Source: Streptomyces sp. NRRL S-337 (GTDB taxonomy: Bacteria; Actinomycetota; Actinomycetes; Streptomycetales; Streptomycetaceae). From it: a stretch of DNA of 64,000 nt. Below the pieces are notes generated by a model, which was not told the DNA's origin, made no database searches, and saw only the letters and a program-made list of their open reading frames with translations. Below, piece after piece: positions 52,780 through 61,879 of this stretch. How positions within the stretch are numbered: the stretch's first letter is position 1; every line of letters begins with the position of its first letter. The position numbers and the translations under genes were made by a program. Location of the stretch: NCBI RefSeq assembly GCF_000720175.1, contig NZ_JOIX01000018.1, forward strand, positions 1 through 64,000, given 5' to 3'.

Positions 52780-55740
52780 GTGGCTGCGCTCGACGAACCC
52801 CTGAAGAAAATCCTCGGCGGCACCACCGCGAAGGTGCTGGCCGAGCATCTCGACCTGCATACGGTCGGGGACCTGCTGCACCACTACCCGCGCCGCTACG
52901 CCGAGCGGGGCGAGCTGACCCGCCTCGCCGACCTCCCGCTGGACGAACACGTCACGGTCGTCGCCAGGGTCGCCGACGCCCGGGTGCACAAGTTCAACGC
53001 CGGCCGGGGACAGCGCCTCGAAGTGACGCTCACGGACGGCAGCGGCCGCCTCCAGCTGGTCTTCTTCGGCAAGGGCATCCACAAGCCGCACAAGGAACTG
53101 CTCCCCGGACGCCGCGCGATGTTCGCCGGAAAGGTCTCGCTCTTCAACCGCAAACTCCAGCTCGCCCACCCCGAATACGCGCTCCTGGACGGCGACACCG
53201 AAGGCGACGCCGTGGACGCCTTCGCCAATCAGCTCATCCCGATCTACCCCGCCTGCCAGCAGATGGCCTCCTGGAAGATCACCAAGGCGGTCGACGCGGT
53301 GCTGCCCAGCGCCCAGGACGCCGTCGACCCGCTGCCCGAGGCGCTGCGGGAGGGCCGGTCACTGGTCCCGCTCACCGAGGCGCTGCTGAAGATCCACCGG
53401 CCGGGCAGCAAGGCCGACATCGCCGACGCGCGGGACCGGCTGAAGTGGGACGAGGCGTTCGTGATGCAGGTCGCGCTGGCCCGCAGACGCCTGGCCGACA
53501 CCCAACTCCCGGCCGTGCCACGGCAGTTGGTCAAGGACGGCATCCTCGACGCGTTCGACGCCGAGCTCCCGTTCACGCTCACCGAAGGCCAGCAGAAGGT
53601 CAGCCGGGAGATCTTCGACGATCTGGCGACCGAACACCCCATGCACCGCCTCCTCCAGGGCGAGGTCGGCTCCGGCAAGGCCCAGCCGCTGGACGCCCTG
53701 GTGCTCACCCCGGGCGGCTTCCGGCCCATGGGGGAGATGACCGTCGGCACCGAAGTGGTGGTGCCCAGCGGCGAGCGCGCCATGGTGGACGGCGTCTTCC
53801 CGCAGGGGGAGCGCGAGGTGTGGCGACTGGTGCTGTCGGACGGCTCCACCGTCGAGTGCGACGACGAACACCTGTGGATCGTCGGGTCCCGGGACACGGG
53901 CGAACAGGTCCTGACGACCCGCGCTCTCCGCGCCGACCTGCTGAGCCCCGACGGCCGGCCCAAGTGGTCCATCGCCCCGGCCACCCCCGTCGACCTGGAC
54001 GACGGCGGGGAGCGCCCGCTCGACCCGTACCGCCTGGGCCGGTCCCTCCCCGGGGACGGCCTGCCGGCCGCCTACCGCAATGCCCCCGTCAAGGACCGGC
54101 GGGCCCTGCTGCGGGGGCTGATGGAGGCCGGGGGAGAGGCTTCCGGCACCGGGGACACCTTCCGCGCCGCCCCCGGACCGCTGGCGGACGACCTCGCCTG
54201 GCTGGTGCGTTCCCTGGGCGGCGCGGCCCGGCTGCACGACACCGGGGCGGGCGCCTACGACGTCCACATCACGCTGCCCGAGGAGGGGGCCGGTGACGCT
54301 CCGGGCCTCCGGCGCGCCATCCGCGCCATCGAGCACGTGGGCCGCAGGCCTGTCCAGTGCATCAGCGTCGCGCACCCCTCCCACGCCTATGTGACCGACC
54401 ACTTCACCGTCACGCACAACACCATGGTCGCGCTGCGCGCCATGCTCGGAGTCGTCGACAGCGGTGGCCAGGCCGCGATGCTGGCGCCCACCGAGGTGCT
54501 CGCCCAGCAGCACCACCGCTCGATCACCGAGATGATGGGGGAGCTGGCCGAGGGAGGGATGCTGGGCGGCGCCGAACGAGGCACCAAGGTGGTGCTGTTG
54601 ACCGGCTCCATGGGCGCCGCGGCCCGCCGGCAGGCGCTGCTCGACCTGGTCACCGGCGAGGCCGGCATCGTCGTCGGCACGCATGCGCTGATCGAGGACA
54701 AGGTGCAGTTCCACGACCTCGGGCTGGTGGTCGTCGACGAACAGCACCGCTTCGGCGTCGAGCAGCGCGACGCCCTGCGCGGAAAGGGAAAACAGCCGCC
54801 GCACCTCCTGGTGATGACCGCGACGCCGATCCCGCGGACGGTCGCGATGACCGTCTTCGGTGATCTGGAGACCTCCGTCCTCGACCAACTCCCCGCCGGA
54901 CGCTCGCCGATCGCCAGCCATGTGGTGCCCGCGAAGGACAAACCGCACTTCCTCGCGCGGACCTGGGAGCGGGTCCGCGAAGAGGTCGAGGCCGGGCACC
55001 AGGCGTACGTGGTCTGCCCGCGGATCGGCGACGAGGAGGACGCGCCCAAGCCGGGCAAGAAGGGCGCGGCCGGCGGCAAGGGCGCGGCGGCCGAGGCGAG
55101 TTCGCCGGAGGACCTCGCCGAGAAGCGCCCGCCGCTCGCGGTGCTCGACATCGCCGACCAGCTCACCAAGGGCCCGCTCGCCGGGCTGCGGGTGGCGGTG
55201 CTGCACGGCAGGATGGCGCCGGACGACAAGGACGAGGTGATGCGCTCGTTCGCGGCCGGCGAGCTGGACGTGCTGGTCGCGACGACGGTCATCGAGGTCG
55301 GGGTGAACGTCCCCAACGCCACCGTCATGGTGATCATGGACGCGGACCGGTTCGGCGTCTCCCAGCTGCACCAGCTGCGCGGCCGGGTCGGCCGTGGCTC
55401 GGCGCCCGGCCTGTGCCTGCTGGTCAGCGAGATGCCCGAGGCCAGCCCGGCGCGGGCCCGGCTCGCCGCGGTGGCCGGCACCCTCGACGGCTTCGAGCTC
55501 TCCCGGATCGACCTGGAACAGCGGCGCGAGGGCGACGTCCTGGGCCAGGCGCAGTCCGGCGTCCGCTCCTCGCTGCGGATGCTCACGGTCATCGACGACG
55601 AGGAGATCATCGCCGCCGCCCGCGAGGAGGCCACCGCGCTGGTCGGCGACGACCCCGAGCTGACCGGCTATCCGGAGCTGCGGATCGCGCTGTCCGCCCT
55701 GCTGGACGAGGAACGGGAGCAGTACCTGGACAAGGGCTGA
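52780..55740 (+). CDS. recG: ATP-dependent DNA helicase RecG, interrupted by an in-frame intein
   Basis: 986-aa precursor; after removal of the 247-aa intein (residues 301-547) a 739-aa RecG remains, normal for actinobacteria. N-terminal wedge/OB domain (~residues 55-160), helicase motifs: Walker A GEVGSGK (up to residue 300) continuing as TMVALRAML after the intein, MLAPTEVLAQQHHRS, DEQH box VVVDEQHRFGVEQR, TATPIPRT, VATTVIEVGVNVPNA and QLRGRVGRGSAPGLC. RecG remodels stalled forks and branches Holliday junctions. It cannot hydrolyse ATP unless the intein is spliced out. An insertion rich in Gly/Lys/Ala (~residues 764-785) precedes motif IV. Start GTG 52780 gives VAALDEPLKK; GTG 52762 is possible. 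Confidence 0.96.
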   Translation: MAALDEPLKKILGGTTAKVLAEHLDLHTVGDLLHHYPRRYAERGELTRLADLPLDEHVTVVARVADARVHKFNAGRGQRLEVTLTDGSGRLQLVFFGKGIHKPHKELLPGRRAMFAGKVSLFNRKLQLAHPEYALLDGDTEGDAVDAFANQLIPIYPACQQMASWKITKAVDAVLPSAQDAVDPLPEALREGRSLVPLTEALLKIHRPGSKADIADARDRLKWDEAFVMQVALARRRLADTQLPAVPRQLVKDGILDAFDAELPFTLTEGQQKVSREIFDDLATEHPMHRLLQGEVGSGKAQPLDALVLTPGGFRPMGEMTVGTEVVVPSGERAMVDGVFPQGEREVWRLVLSDGSTVECDDEHLWIVGSRDTGEQVLTTRALRADLLSPDGRPKWSIAPATPVDLDDGGERPLDPYRLGRSLPGDGLPAAYRNAPVKDRRALLRGLMEAGGEASGTGDTFRAAPGPLADDLAWLVRSLGGAARLHDTGAGAYDVHITLPEEGAGDAPGLRRAIRAIEHVGRRPVQCISVAHPSHAYVTDHFTVTHNTMVALRAMLGVVDSGGQAAMLAPTEVLAQQHHRSITEMMGELAEGGMLGGAERGTKVVLLTGSMGAAARRQALLDLVTGEAGIVVGTHALIEDKVQFHDLGLVVVDEQHRFGVEQRDALRGKGKQPPHLLVMTATPIPRTVAMTVFGDLETSVLDQLPAGRSPIASHVVPAKDKPHFLARTWERVREEVEAGHQAYVVCPRIGDEEDAPKPGKKGAAGGKGAAAEASSPEDLAEKRPPLAVLDIADQLTKGPLAGLRVAVLHGRMAPDDKDEVMRSFAAGELDVLVATTVIEVGVNVPNATVMVIMDADRFGVSQLHQLRGRVGRGSAPGLCLLVSEMPEASPARARLAAVAGTLDGFELSRIDLEQRREGDVLGQAQSGVRSSLRMLTVIDDEEIIAAAREEATALVGDDPELTGYPELRIALSALLDEEREQYLDKG
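53680..54420 (+). mobile_element. Class 3-type intein in the RecG Walker A motif
   Basis: 247 codons in frame between the Lys and Thr of the P-loop GSGK|T. It starts with Ala (no Cys/Ser nucleophile) and ends with His-Asn before +1 Thr (FTVTHN|T). Residues fitting the Trp-Cys-Thr set of class 3 inteins are present: Trp66 in DDEHLWIV, Cys227 in RPVQCISVAH and Thr245 in VTHN; His64 is the block B His. Residues ~115-200 resemble a decayed LAGLIDADG endonuclease: LLRGLMEAGGEA keeps one degenerate motif, while the first (around DPYRLGRSLPGDG) is eroded. So it probably still splices but no longer homes. Reading of splice sites is by eye. Confidence 0.92.
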
Positions 55741-55925
55741 GCGAGCCGGGACGGCGGGCCGCGCCGTGCGTGCGCGCCCGCGGCCGGGTGAGAACGATCA
55801 CGGGCCGGGTGGCCGCCCGGACGGCTCCGGCGGGCGCCCGCCGCCGGACGACGGAATATCGTGGAGCACGGAGCCCGCACGGCTCCGCCGACCCCCTCCA
55901 CCCCGCACGACGTAAGGACGGGCCC

Positions 55926-56525
55926 ATGACCCGCGTGATCGCCGGTACGGCCGGCGGCCGCCGCCTGGCCGTACCACCCGGCAACGGCACCCGCCCGACC
56001 TCCGACCGGGCGCGCGAGGGCATGTTCTCCACCTGGGAGTCGCTGGACGGCCCGCTGACCGGCGCCCGGGTGCTCGACCTGTACGGCGGTTCCGGCGCGG
56101 TCGGTCTGGAGGCGCTCTCCCGCGGCGCGGCGCACGTCCTGCTGGTGGAGGCCGACGCCCGCGCCGTCCGCACCATCCGCGACAACGTCCGCACGGTCGG
56201 CCTCCCGGGCGTCGAGGTGCGGCCCGGCAAGGCCGAACAGACCGCCGCCGCCCCGCCTCCCGGCGAGCCGTACGACATCGTCTTCCTGGACCCGCCGTAC
56301 GCGGTGAGCGACGCCGAGCTGTGCGAGATCCTGCTCACACTCCGTGGTCAGGGGTGGCTGTCCGACGACGCACTCGTCACCGTGGAACGGAGCACCAGAG
56401 GCGGCGCGTTCCCGTGGCCGGACGGCTTCACCGCGATCAAGGCCCGTCGCTACGGCGAGGGGACGCTTTGGTACGGTCGCGCCGCTCCGACGTCCGCCGA
56501 ACCGACGTCAGCAAGCGTGTCATGA
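55926..56525 (+). CDS. rsmD: 16S rRNA (guanine(966)-N(2))-methyltransferase
   Basis: 199-aa SAM-dependent methyltransferase: TRVIAGTAGGRRLAVPPGNG, RPTSDRAREGMFSTW, SAM motif VLDLYGGSGAVGLEALSRGA, catalytic DPPY motif YDIVFLDPPYAVSD. It modifies G966 of 16S rRNA during 30S assembly. ATG 55926; the longer frame overlaps recG. Its stop overlaps the coaD start (ATGA), a pairing conserved in many bacteria. Confidence 0.95.
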   Translation: MTRVIAGTAGGRRLAVPPGNGTRPTSDRAREGMFSTWESLDGPLTGARVLDLYGGSGAVGLEALSRGAAHVLLVEADARAVRTIRDNVRTVGLPGVEVRPGKAEQTAAAPPPGEPYDIVFLDPPYAVSDAELCEILLTLRGQGWLSDDALVTVERSTRGGAFPWPDGFTAIKARRYGEGTLWYGRAAPTSAEPTSASVS

Positions 56526-57034
56526 CCGCATCGGAGAGCGAGGAACCCGCGTTGCGCCGCGCCGTCTGTCCGGGGTCGTTCGACCCCATCACCAACGGGC
56601 ACCTGGACATCATCGCCCGTGCCTCCAAGCTGTACGACGTCGTCCATGTGGCCGTGATGATCAACCAGTCGAAGCAGGGGTTGTTCACGGTCGACGAGCG
56701 GATCGACCTGATCCGCCGGGCCACCGCCGAGTACGGCAACGTCCAGGTCGAGTCCTTCCACGGCCTGCTCGTCGACTTCTGCAAGCAGCGCGACATCCCC
56801 GCGATCGTCAAGGGCCTGCGCGCGGTCAGTGACTTCGACTACGAACTGCAGATGGCCCAGATGAACAACGGCCTCTCCGGTGTGGAGACCCTGTTCGTCC
56901 CCACCAACCCCACCTACAGCTTCCTCTCCTCCAGCCTCGTCAAGGAGGTCGCCGCCTGGGGTGGCGACGTCTCCCACCTGGTCCCGCCGTTCGTGCTCGA
57001 CGCGCTCACCGAACGGCTGCGCAAGAAGAGCTGA
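56522..57034 (+). CDS. coaD: Phosphopantetheine adenylyltransferase
   Basis: 170-aa nucleotidyltransferase of CoA synthesis (about 160 aa from the alternative start). Motifs: RAVCPGSFDPITNGHLDIIA with the TxGH signature, VKGLRAVSDFDYELQMAQMN and PTYSFLSSSLVKEVAAWGGD. Two starts are possible: ATG 56522, overlapping the rsmD stop, or TTG 56552 preceded by GAGG, which gives the length of other Streptomyces CoaD proteins. Coupled to rsmD. Confidence 0.95.
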   Translation: MTASESEEPALRRAVCPGSFDPITNGHLDIIARASKLYDVVHVAVMINQSKQGLFTVDERIDLIRRATAEYGNVQVESFHGLLVDFCKQRDIPAIVKGLRAVSDFDYELQMAQMNNGLSGVETLFVPTNPTYSFLSSSLVKEVAAWGGDVSHLVPPFVLDALTERLRKKS

Positions 57035-57163
57035 TCACCGCACCCGGCGCACCGGCCGCGGGCACTACCTGACGTACTGTCAGTTGGTGTCGGGCGGAGG
57101 GCCGGTGGACGTACAGTCGTCCCGTTCCGTCGTTCCAACCCCTCAGAGAGTGGCGAGTCCAAG

Positions 57164-58270
57164 GTGGACGTGCAGAAGAAGCTCGACGACATCGTCGCGA
57201 CCGTCGCCGGCGCGCGGTCCATGCCCATGTCGGCCTCGTGCGTGGTCAACCGCGCCGAGCTGCTCGCCATGTTGGAAGAGGTGCGCGCCGCGCTCCCCGG
57301 GTCGCTCGCCCAGGCCCAGGAGCTGCTCGGCGGCCGGGAGCAGATGGTCGAGGAGGCGCGCGCCGAGGCGGAGCGGATCATCGAGTCCGCGCACGCCCAC
57401 CGCGGTTCGCTGATCTCCGACACCGAGATCGCCCGGCAGTCGCAGGAGGAGGCGGACCGGATCCTCGCCGAGGCCACCCGGGAGGCCGCCGAGATCCGCG
57501 CCGAGGCCGACGACTACGTCGACTCCAAGCTCGCCAACTTCGAGGTCGTCCTCACCAAGACCATCGGATCCGTCGACCGCGGCCGCGAGAAGCTGCTCGG
57601 CCGGGGCCCCGGACTCGACGAGCAGGGCTACGAGGACACCGAGGCCCCCGAGCGCAGCGCCGACCCCGAGACCCTCAGGCAGCGCGCGGACGCCTACGTG
57701 GACGCCAAGTTCGGCGCCTTCCAGGCCGTGCTGACCAAGACGCTGGAGGCGGTCGGCCGGGGCCGCGACAAGCTCCAGGGCGCCCAGGCGATCGACGAAC
57801 TCGCCGCGCACCTGGCGGCCCAGGGCGACCCGCAGAACGCCCAGCCGCAGGCCGACGCGGAGTACCTGGCCGAGCTGGCCGGCATCGGCGCCGACCGCGA
57901 ACCGCAGACGCCCGTGGTGCCGCAGGAGCAGCCCCAGGAGCACCAGCACCAGCAGCAGCTCCAGTCCCAGCAGCAGGGCTACTACACCGACCCGGCCGCC
58001 TACCCCCAGCAGGACGTCTACGGCTACCAGCAGCCCCAGCAGGCCGCCGCGTACACCCAGCACCCGGACCCGTACGCCTACGACTGGCAGCAGCAGCCCC
58101 AGCAGCCCGGCTACGACCCGAACGCCTACCTCCAGCCCCAGGTCCCCCAGCAGCCCCAGCACGCCCCGCACACACCCGCCCAGCCCGCCGCCCTGGACGA
58201 AACCAGCCTCTTCGACACCAGCATGATCAACCTCGACCAACTCCGCCAGTACGAGGAGGGCCGCCCGTAG
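57164..58270 (+). CDS. DivIVA-like coiled-coil protein with Gln/Tyr-rich tail
   Basis: 368-aa protein often annotated as cell-division initiation or ATP-synthase-b-like. Residues ~20-115 form a charged coiled coil (LPGSLAQAQELLGGREQMVE, ARAEAERIIESAHAHR, EEADRILAEATREAAEIRAE). Then a duplicated module: YVDSKLANFEVVLTKTIGSV at ~116-148 and YVDAKFGAFQAVLTKTLEAV at ~178-210, each ending in GRGR(E/D)KL. The last ~130 residues are disordered, Gln/Pro/Tyr-rich. It starts with GTG. Position upstream of yceD-rpmF-rnc is conserved in Streptomyces as I remember. A scaffolding role in polar growth or division is inferred. Confidence 0.78.
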   Translation: MDVQKKLDDIVATVAGARSMPMSASCVVNRAELLAMLEEVRAALPGSLAQAQELLGGREQMVEEARAEAERIIESAHAHRGSLISDTEIARQSQEEADRILAEATREAAEIRAEADDYVDSKLANFEVVLTKTIGSVDRGREKLLGRGPGLDEQGYEDTEAPERSADPETLRQRADAYVDAKFGAFQAVLTKTLEAVGRGRDKLQGAQAIDELAAHLAAQGDPQNAQPQADAEYLAELAGIGADREPQTPVVPQEQPQEHQHQQQLQSQQQGYYTDPAAYPQQDVYGYQQPQQAAAYTQHPDPYAYDWQQQPQQPGYDPNAYLQPQVPQQPQHAPHTPAQPAALDETSLFDTSMINLDQLRQYEEGRP

Positions 58271-59003
58271 GCCCCCCTCCCCGGAGCCGCCGGCTGCGGG
58301 GACGCCGGCTGCGGGGGCGCCCGTTGCGGGGGGCGCCGGCCGCGGCCGCCGGGGTGGTGCCCCGTCTGCGCCCCGTTGCGCCGCCGCCGGGACAGCCTCG
58401 CCTGCGCCTCGTCGCGCCGCCGCCGGAATGACCCCCGCCCCGCTCTCCGAATGTGGCCCCGCGCCGGGAGTAACCCCGCTTGCGCCCCGTTGCGCCCCCG
58501 CGCACCGGAATAACCCCTGCCCTCCACCTGGTTGTGGCCCCGCAGGGGGCCCTCGTGACCCCTACGGGATCTGTTCGGACGCCCCTTGGGGGTAAGCCCG
58601 CCCGCCAGGTGCGGGCCCCGGGCGGTTGGCCAGGCGGATGCGCCGGGTCGTCGGCCCGGCCGACCGACGCGTGGTCCCTACGCCGCCGCCGCGCGATCGG
58701 CAAGCGGACCGTACGGCAGGCACGGCTCCCGACTCCGGCCCTGCGCGTGGCCCGTGCGCTGCTCCCCACTCCGGCCCCGCGCGTGGCCCGTACGCTGCTC
58801 CCGGGCTCCGGCCTGCGCGTGGCCCGTGAGCGCCTGCCCCGTACGAGGCCGGTGGCCGGTCCGTAGGTGGCTGGCCCGCCCGCGGTCTGGGGGTGGCCGG
58901 GGAGAGTGGGTGCGGATTGGGCCTATCGGGGTGCTTCCAGTATCCTGGCTCTTCGGTCGCGAGTATTTCCGCGATCTCTGCTGCCCGGATTTCCCAGCGA
59001 AGC
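58271..59003. other. 730-bp repeat-rich gap
   Basis: Between the DivIVA-like gene and yceD. It contains degenerate GC-rich repeats around TGCGCC(C/T)CGT(T/C)GCGCC (starting near 58365, 58402 and 58480) and the 36-bp tandem repeat at 58732-58839. Frames are open on both strands because of GC skew, but none has a convincing start or domain. The yceD promoter probably lies near 58915-58970, where the sequence is AT-richer. Confidence 0.5.
58732..58839. repeat. Three 36-bp tandem repeats
   Basis: Three units beginning (A/G)(C/G)CTCCGGCC and containing GCGCGTGGCCCGT, starting at 58732, 58768 and 58804. The length is a multiple of three and both strands stay open across it, but coding is not supported. 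Confidence 0.8.
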
Positions 59004-59666
59004 ATGGGCGGCACGAAACCCCGTAGAAAGCAGGAAGCCATCAACGCCCGCCTCGACCACCGTGCCCCTCTCGTGTTCGACACACGTGAGCTGGGTCGGC
59101 GTCCCGGTGCGCTCAAGAGGGTCTCCCGCTCCGTCGAGGCCCCCCGGGACCTCGGCAATGAGGTCATCGGTGTGCCCGAGGGTGCCCCGATCGAGCTCGA
59201 CCTCCGCCTCGAATCGGTCATGGACGGGGTGCTCGTCACGGGTACCGCCCGTGCAACGGTCAAGGGGGAGTGCGTAAGGTGTCTGGAGCCGCTGGAGCGA
59301 GAGCTCGACGGCGACTTCCAGGAGTTGTTCGCCTACCCCGACGCCGACGCCAGGGTCCGTGACAAGGACGCCGGCGACGACGCCGAGGACGAGGAGGACA
59401 CCCTCTTCATCGAGGACGACCTGTTCGACCTCGAACCCGTGCTGCGCGATGCGGTGGTGCTCGCACTGCCGATGCAGCCGGTGTGCCAGGACGACTGCCC
59501 GGGCCTGTGCTCCGATTGCGGAGTGCGGCTCGCGGACGACCCGGACCACCACCACGACGCCGTCGACATCCGTTGGGCGGCACTGCAGGGACTCGCCGAA
59601 ACCAGCAAGGACGGCGAGAAGGACAACGCACCCCGCGACGGCGGGGATGAACCTCAGGAGAAGTAG
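59004..59666 (+). CDS. yceD: DUF177 (YceD) 23S rRNA accumulation protein
   Basis: 220-aa DUF177 protein: [20 protein letters not shown] at the N-terminus, [20 protein letters not shown] with a CxxC, an acidic stretch (~residues 112-135), and a second Cys-rich region [16 protein letters not shown] that could bind zinc. DUF177 proteins are linked to 23S rRNA accumulation and are nearly always upstream of rpmF, as here (2 bp gap). The start is uncertain: ATG 59004 has a weak ribosome site, and homologues begin near the INARLDHR segment. Confidence 0.9.
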   Translation: MGGTKPRRKQEAINARLDHRAPLVFDTRELGRRPGALKRVSRSVEAPRDLGNEVIGVPEGAPIELDLRLESVMDGVLVTGTARATVKGECVRCLEPLERELDGDFQELFAYPDADARVRDKDAGDDAEDEEDTLFIEDDLFDLEPVLRDAVVLALPMQPVCQDDCPGLCSDCGVRLADDPDHHHDAVDIRWAALQGLAETSKDGEKDNAPRDGGDEPQEK

Positions 59667-59668
59667 CC

Positions 59669-59842
59669 GTGGCTGTTCCGAAGCGGAAGATGTCGCGCAG
59701 CAACACGCGCCACCGCCGGTCGCAGTGGAAGGCTGCGGTCCCCACCCTGGTGGCGTGCGAGCGCTGCCACGAGCCGAAGCAGCAGCACATCGCGTGCCCC
59801 GCTTGCGGCACCTACAACAAGCGCCAGGTCCTCGAGGTCTGA
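59669..59842 (+). CDS. rpmF: 50S ribosomal protein L32 (zinc-binding form)
   Basis: 57-aa L32: [20 protein letters not shown], then [20 protein letters not shown] with two intact CxxC pairs (zinc form). GTG start with AGGAG inside the yceD 3' end. Eight bases separate it from rnc, giving the conserved yceD-rpmF-rnc operon. Confidence 0.97.
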   Translation: MAVPKRKMSRSNTRHRRSQWKAAVPTLVACERCHEPKQQHIACPACGTYNKRQVLEV

Positions 59843-59849
59843 GCGGCTG

Positions 59850-60722
59850 GTGACAGGCACTGTGTCTAGCCCCAAAAAGGCGGAAGACGCCCATTCGGCA
59901 TCCCGCAAGCGCGGGGAGGAAACGACTCCGGCGGACACAGCCTCGTCCCACACGCTTCTGGAAGGGCGGCTCGGGTACCAGCTCGAGTCCGCCCTTCTGG
60001 TGCGTGCGCTGACGCACCGCTCGTTCGCATACGAGAACGGCGGTCTGCCCACCAACGAGCGGCTGGAGTTCCTCGGGGACTCGGTGCTCGGCCTGGTGGT
60101 CACGGACACGCTGTACCGCATCCACCCCGACCTGCCCGAAGGCCAGCTGGCCAAGTTGCGGGCCGCGGTGGTCAACTCGCGTGCGCTCGCCGAGGTGGGG
60201 CGCGGCCTCGACCTCGGTGCCTTCATCCGCCTCGGACGAGGTGAAGAGGGCACGGGCGGCCGGGACAAGGCCTCCATCCTCGCCGACACACTCGAAGCAG
60301 TGATCGGCGCGGTCTACCTCGACCAGGGTCTCGACGCGGCCGCCGAGCTGGTGCACCGGCTCTTCGACCCGCTGATCGAGAAGTCCTCCAGCCTGGGCGC
60401 GGGCCTCGACTGGAAGACCAGCCTCCAGGAACTCACCGCGACCGAGGGTCTCGGCGTCCCGGAGTACCTGGTCACCGAGACCGGCCCGGACCACGAGAAG
60501 ACCTTTACTGCTGCCGCCCGCGTCGGTGGTGTCTCGTACGGCACCGGCACCGGCCGCAGCAAGAAGGAAGCCGAGCAGCAGGCGGCGGAGTCCGCGTGGC
60601 GCGCCATCCGCGCCGCGGCGGACGAGGCGGCCAAGGCGGCGGCCTCCGGCGACGTCGCGTCGCCGGGCCCGGACGGATCGGCTCCCACCACCGCCGACGA
60701 CGGCTCGTCGTCGGCACACTGA
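59850..60722 (+). CDS. rnc: Ribonuclease III
   Basis: 290-aa dsRNA endonuclease. N-terminal extension of ~35 residues, RNase III domain with the signature [20 protein letters not shown] and the second acidic motif [19 protein letters not shown], then a dsRNA-binding domain ([40 protein letters not shown]) and an Ala/Ser/Asp-rich tail. In S. coelicolor this gene is absB, a global regulator of antibiotic production. GTG start. The strong hairpin after the stop ends the operon. Confidence 0.96.
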   Translation: MTGTVSSPKKAEDAHSASRKRGEETTPADTASSHTLLEGRLGYQLESALLVRALTHRSFAYENGGLPTNERLEFLGDSVLGLVVTDTLYRIHPDLPEGQLAKLRAAVVNSRALAEVGRGLDLGAFIRLGRGEEGTGGRDKASILADTLEAVIGAVYLDQGLDAAAELVHRLFDPLIEKSSSLGAGLDWKTSLQELTATEGLGVPEYLVTETGPDHEKTFTAAARVGGVSYGTGTGRSKKEAEQQAAESAWRAIRAAADEAAKAAASGDVASPGPDGSAPTTADDGSSSAH

Positions 60723-60730
60723 AGCACCTC

Positions 60731-60779
60731 TTCTGACCCCGTCCGGGGCGACCGCGCGTCGCCCCGGACGGGGTCAGAA
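60731..60779 (+). terminator. Terminator of yceD-rpmF-rnc
   Basis: TTCTGACCCCGTCCGGGGC and its complement form a stem of ~21 bp with a short loop, followed by a T-richer stretch. Confidence 0.93.
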
Positions 60780-60786
60780 GTCTTTC

Positions 60787-60820
60787 CCACCTCTCCCGCC
60801 TTTCCCACCTCTCCCGCCTG
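60787..60820 (+). repeat. Two 17-bp direct repeats upstream of mutM
   Basis: CCCACCTCTCCCGCC occurs twice in tandem about 90 bp before the mutM start. No role assigned. Confidence 0.6.
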
Positions 60821-60904
60821 GCGAAGCCGCTCCGACGAAACCTTCCGTCGGGTTCTTCCGCCCGAGCCCTTCCCACCCGTCGTCGTCGTTCCGAGGAGTC
60901 CGTC

Positions 60905-61831
60905 GTGCCCGAGCTGCCCGAGGTCGAGGTCGTCCGCCGCGGACTGGAGCGGTGGGTCGACGGCCGCACCATCGACGACGTCGAGGTGCGGCATCCGCGG
61001 GCGATCCGCCGGCACACGGCCGGGGCGGAGGACTTCGCGGCCCGCCTCACCGGGCTGCGCCTGGGGACCGCGCGCCGCCGCGGCAAGTACCTCTGGATCC
61101 CGGTGACCGGCGGTACCCCGGCCGGGCAGACCGCCGCCGAGGGCATCGCGCCGCGCGTCAACCCCGACGTGACCCACGGCCTGGCGATCCTCGCCCATCT
61201 CGGTATGAGCGGCCAACTGCTGGTCCAGCCGCACGACGCGCCGGACGAGAAGCACCTGCGCATCCGGCTGCGGTTCGCCGACGACCTGGGGACCGAACTC
61301 CGCTTCGTCGACCAGCGCACCTTCGGCGGCCTGTCGCTGCACGACACCGTGCCCGGCGACCCCGACCAGCTGCCCGACGTCATCGCGCACATCGCCCGCG
61401 ACCCGCTCGACCCGGCCTTCGACGACGCCGCCTTCCACGACGCGCTGCGCCGCCGCCGGACCACCGTCAAGCGGGCGCTGCTCGACCAGACACTGATCAG
61501 CGGCGTCGGCAACATCTACGCCGACGAGGCGCTCTGGCGCAGCAAGCTGCACTACGACCGGCCGACCGCCACCTTCACCCGCCCGCGCACCGCCGAGCTC
61601 CTCGGGCACGTACGGGACGTGATGCGCGCCGCGCTGGCCGTCGGCGGGACCAGCTTCGACAGTCTCTACGTCAACGTCAACGGCGAGTCCGGTTACTTCG
61701 AGCGCTCGCTGGACGCCTACGGCCGCGAGGACGAGCCCTGCCGCCGCTGCGGTACGGCGATCCGCCGCCGGCCGTGGATGAACCGTTCCAGCTACTTCTG
61801 CCCGCGCTGCCAGCGGCCGCCGCGCCCCTGA
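60905..61831 (+). CDS. mutM: Formamidopyrimidine-DNA glycosylase
   Basis: 308-aa Fpg. The catalytic N-terminus (M)[16 protein letters not shown] with Pro and Glu is intact; the [12 protein letters not shown]ys, the helix-two-turn-helix segment [20 protein letters not shown], and the C-terminal zinc finger [11 protein letters not shown]...FCPRCQ are present. It removes oxidised purines such as 8-oxoguanine. About 20 residues longer than usual because of a loop near residues 63-90 ([20 protein letters not shown]). GTG start. From memory it follows rnc in Streptomyces. Confidence 0.96.
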   Translation: MPELPEVEVVRRGLERWVDGRTIDDVEVRHPRAIRRHTAGAEDFAARLTGLRLGTARRRGKYLWIPVTGGTPAGQTAAEGIAPRVNPDVTHGLAILAHLGMSGQLLVQPHDAPDEKHLRIRLRFADDLGTELRFVDQRTFGGLSLHDTVPGDPDQLPDVIAHIARDPLDPAFDDAAFHDALRRRRTTVKRALLDQTLISGVGNIYADEALWRSKLHYDRPTATFTRPRTAELLGHVRDVMRAALAVGGTSFDSLYVNVNGESGYFERSLDAYGREDEPCRRCGTAIRRRPWMNRSSYFCPRCQRPPRP

Positions 61832-61879
61832 ACGGGTCCGCGGCGGGCCCTTCCCCCAAGGGCGGTCGAGGCCGGCGGC

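Noticed and set aside
53359..55371. Long minus-strand frame opposite recG
   Set aside because: Produced by GC-rich codon structure on the opposite strand; recG and its intein explain the region fully.
58562..59263. Minus-strand frame with GPRAGPE repeats overlapping yceD
   Set aside because: The repeated peptide is just the 36-bp tandem repeat read in reverse; it overlaps the start of yceD and has no plausible start site.
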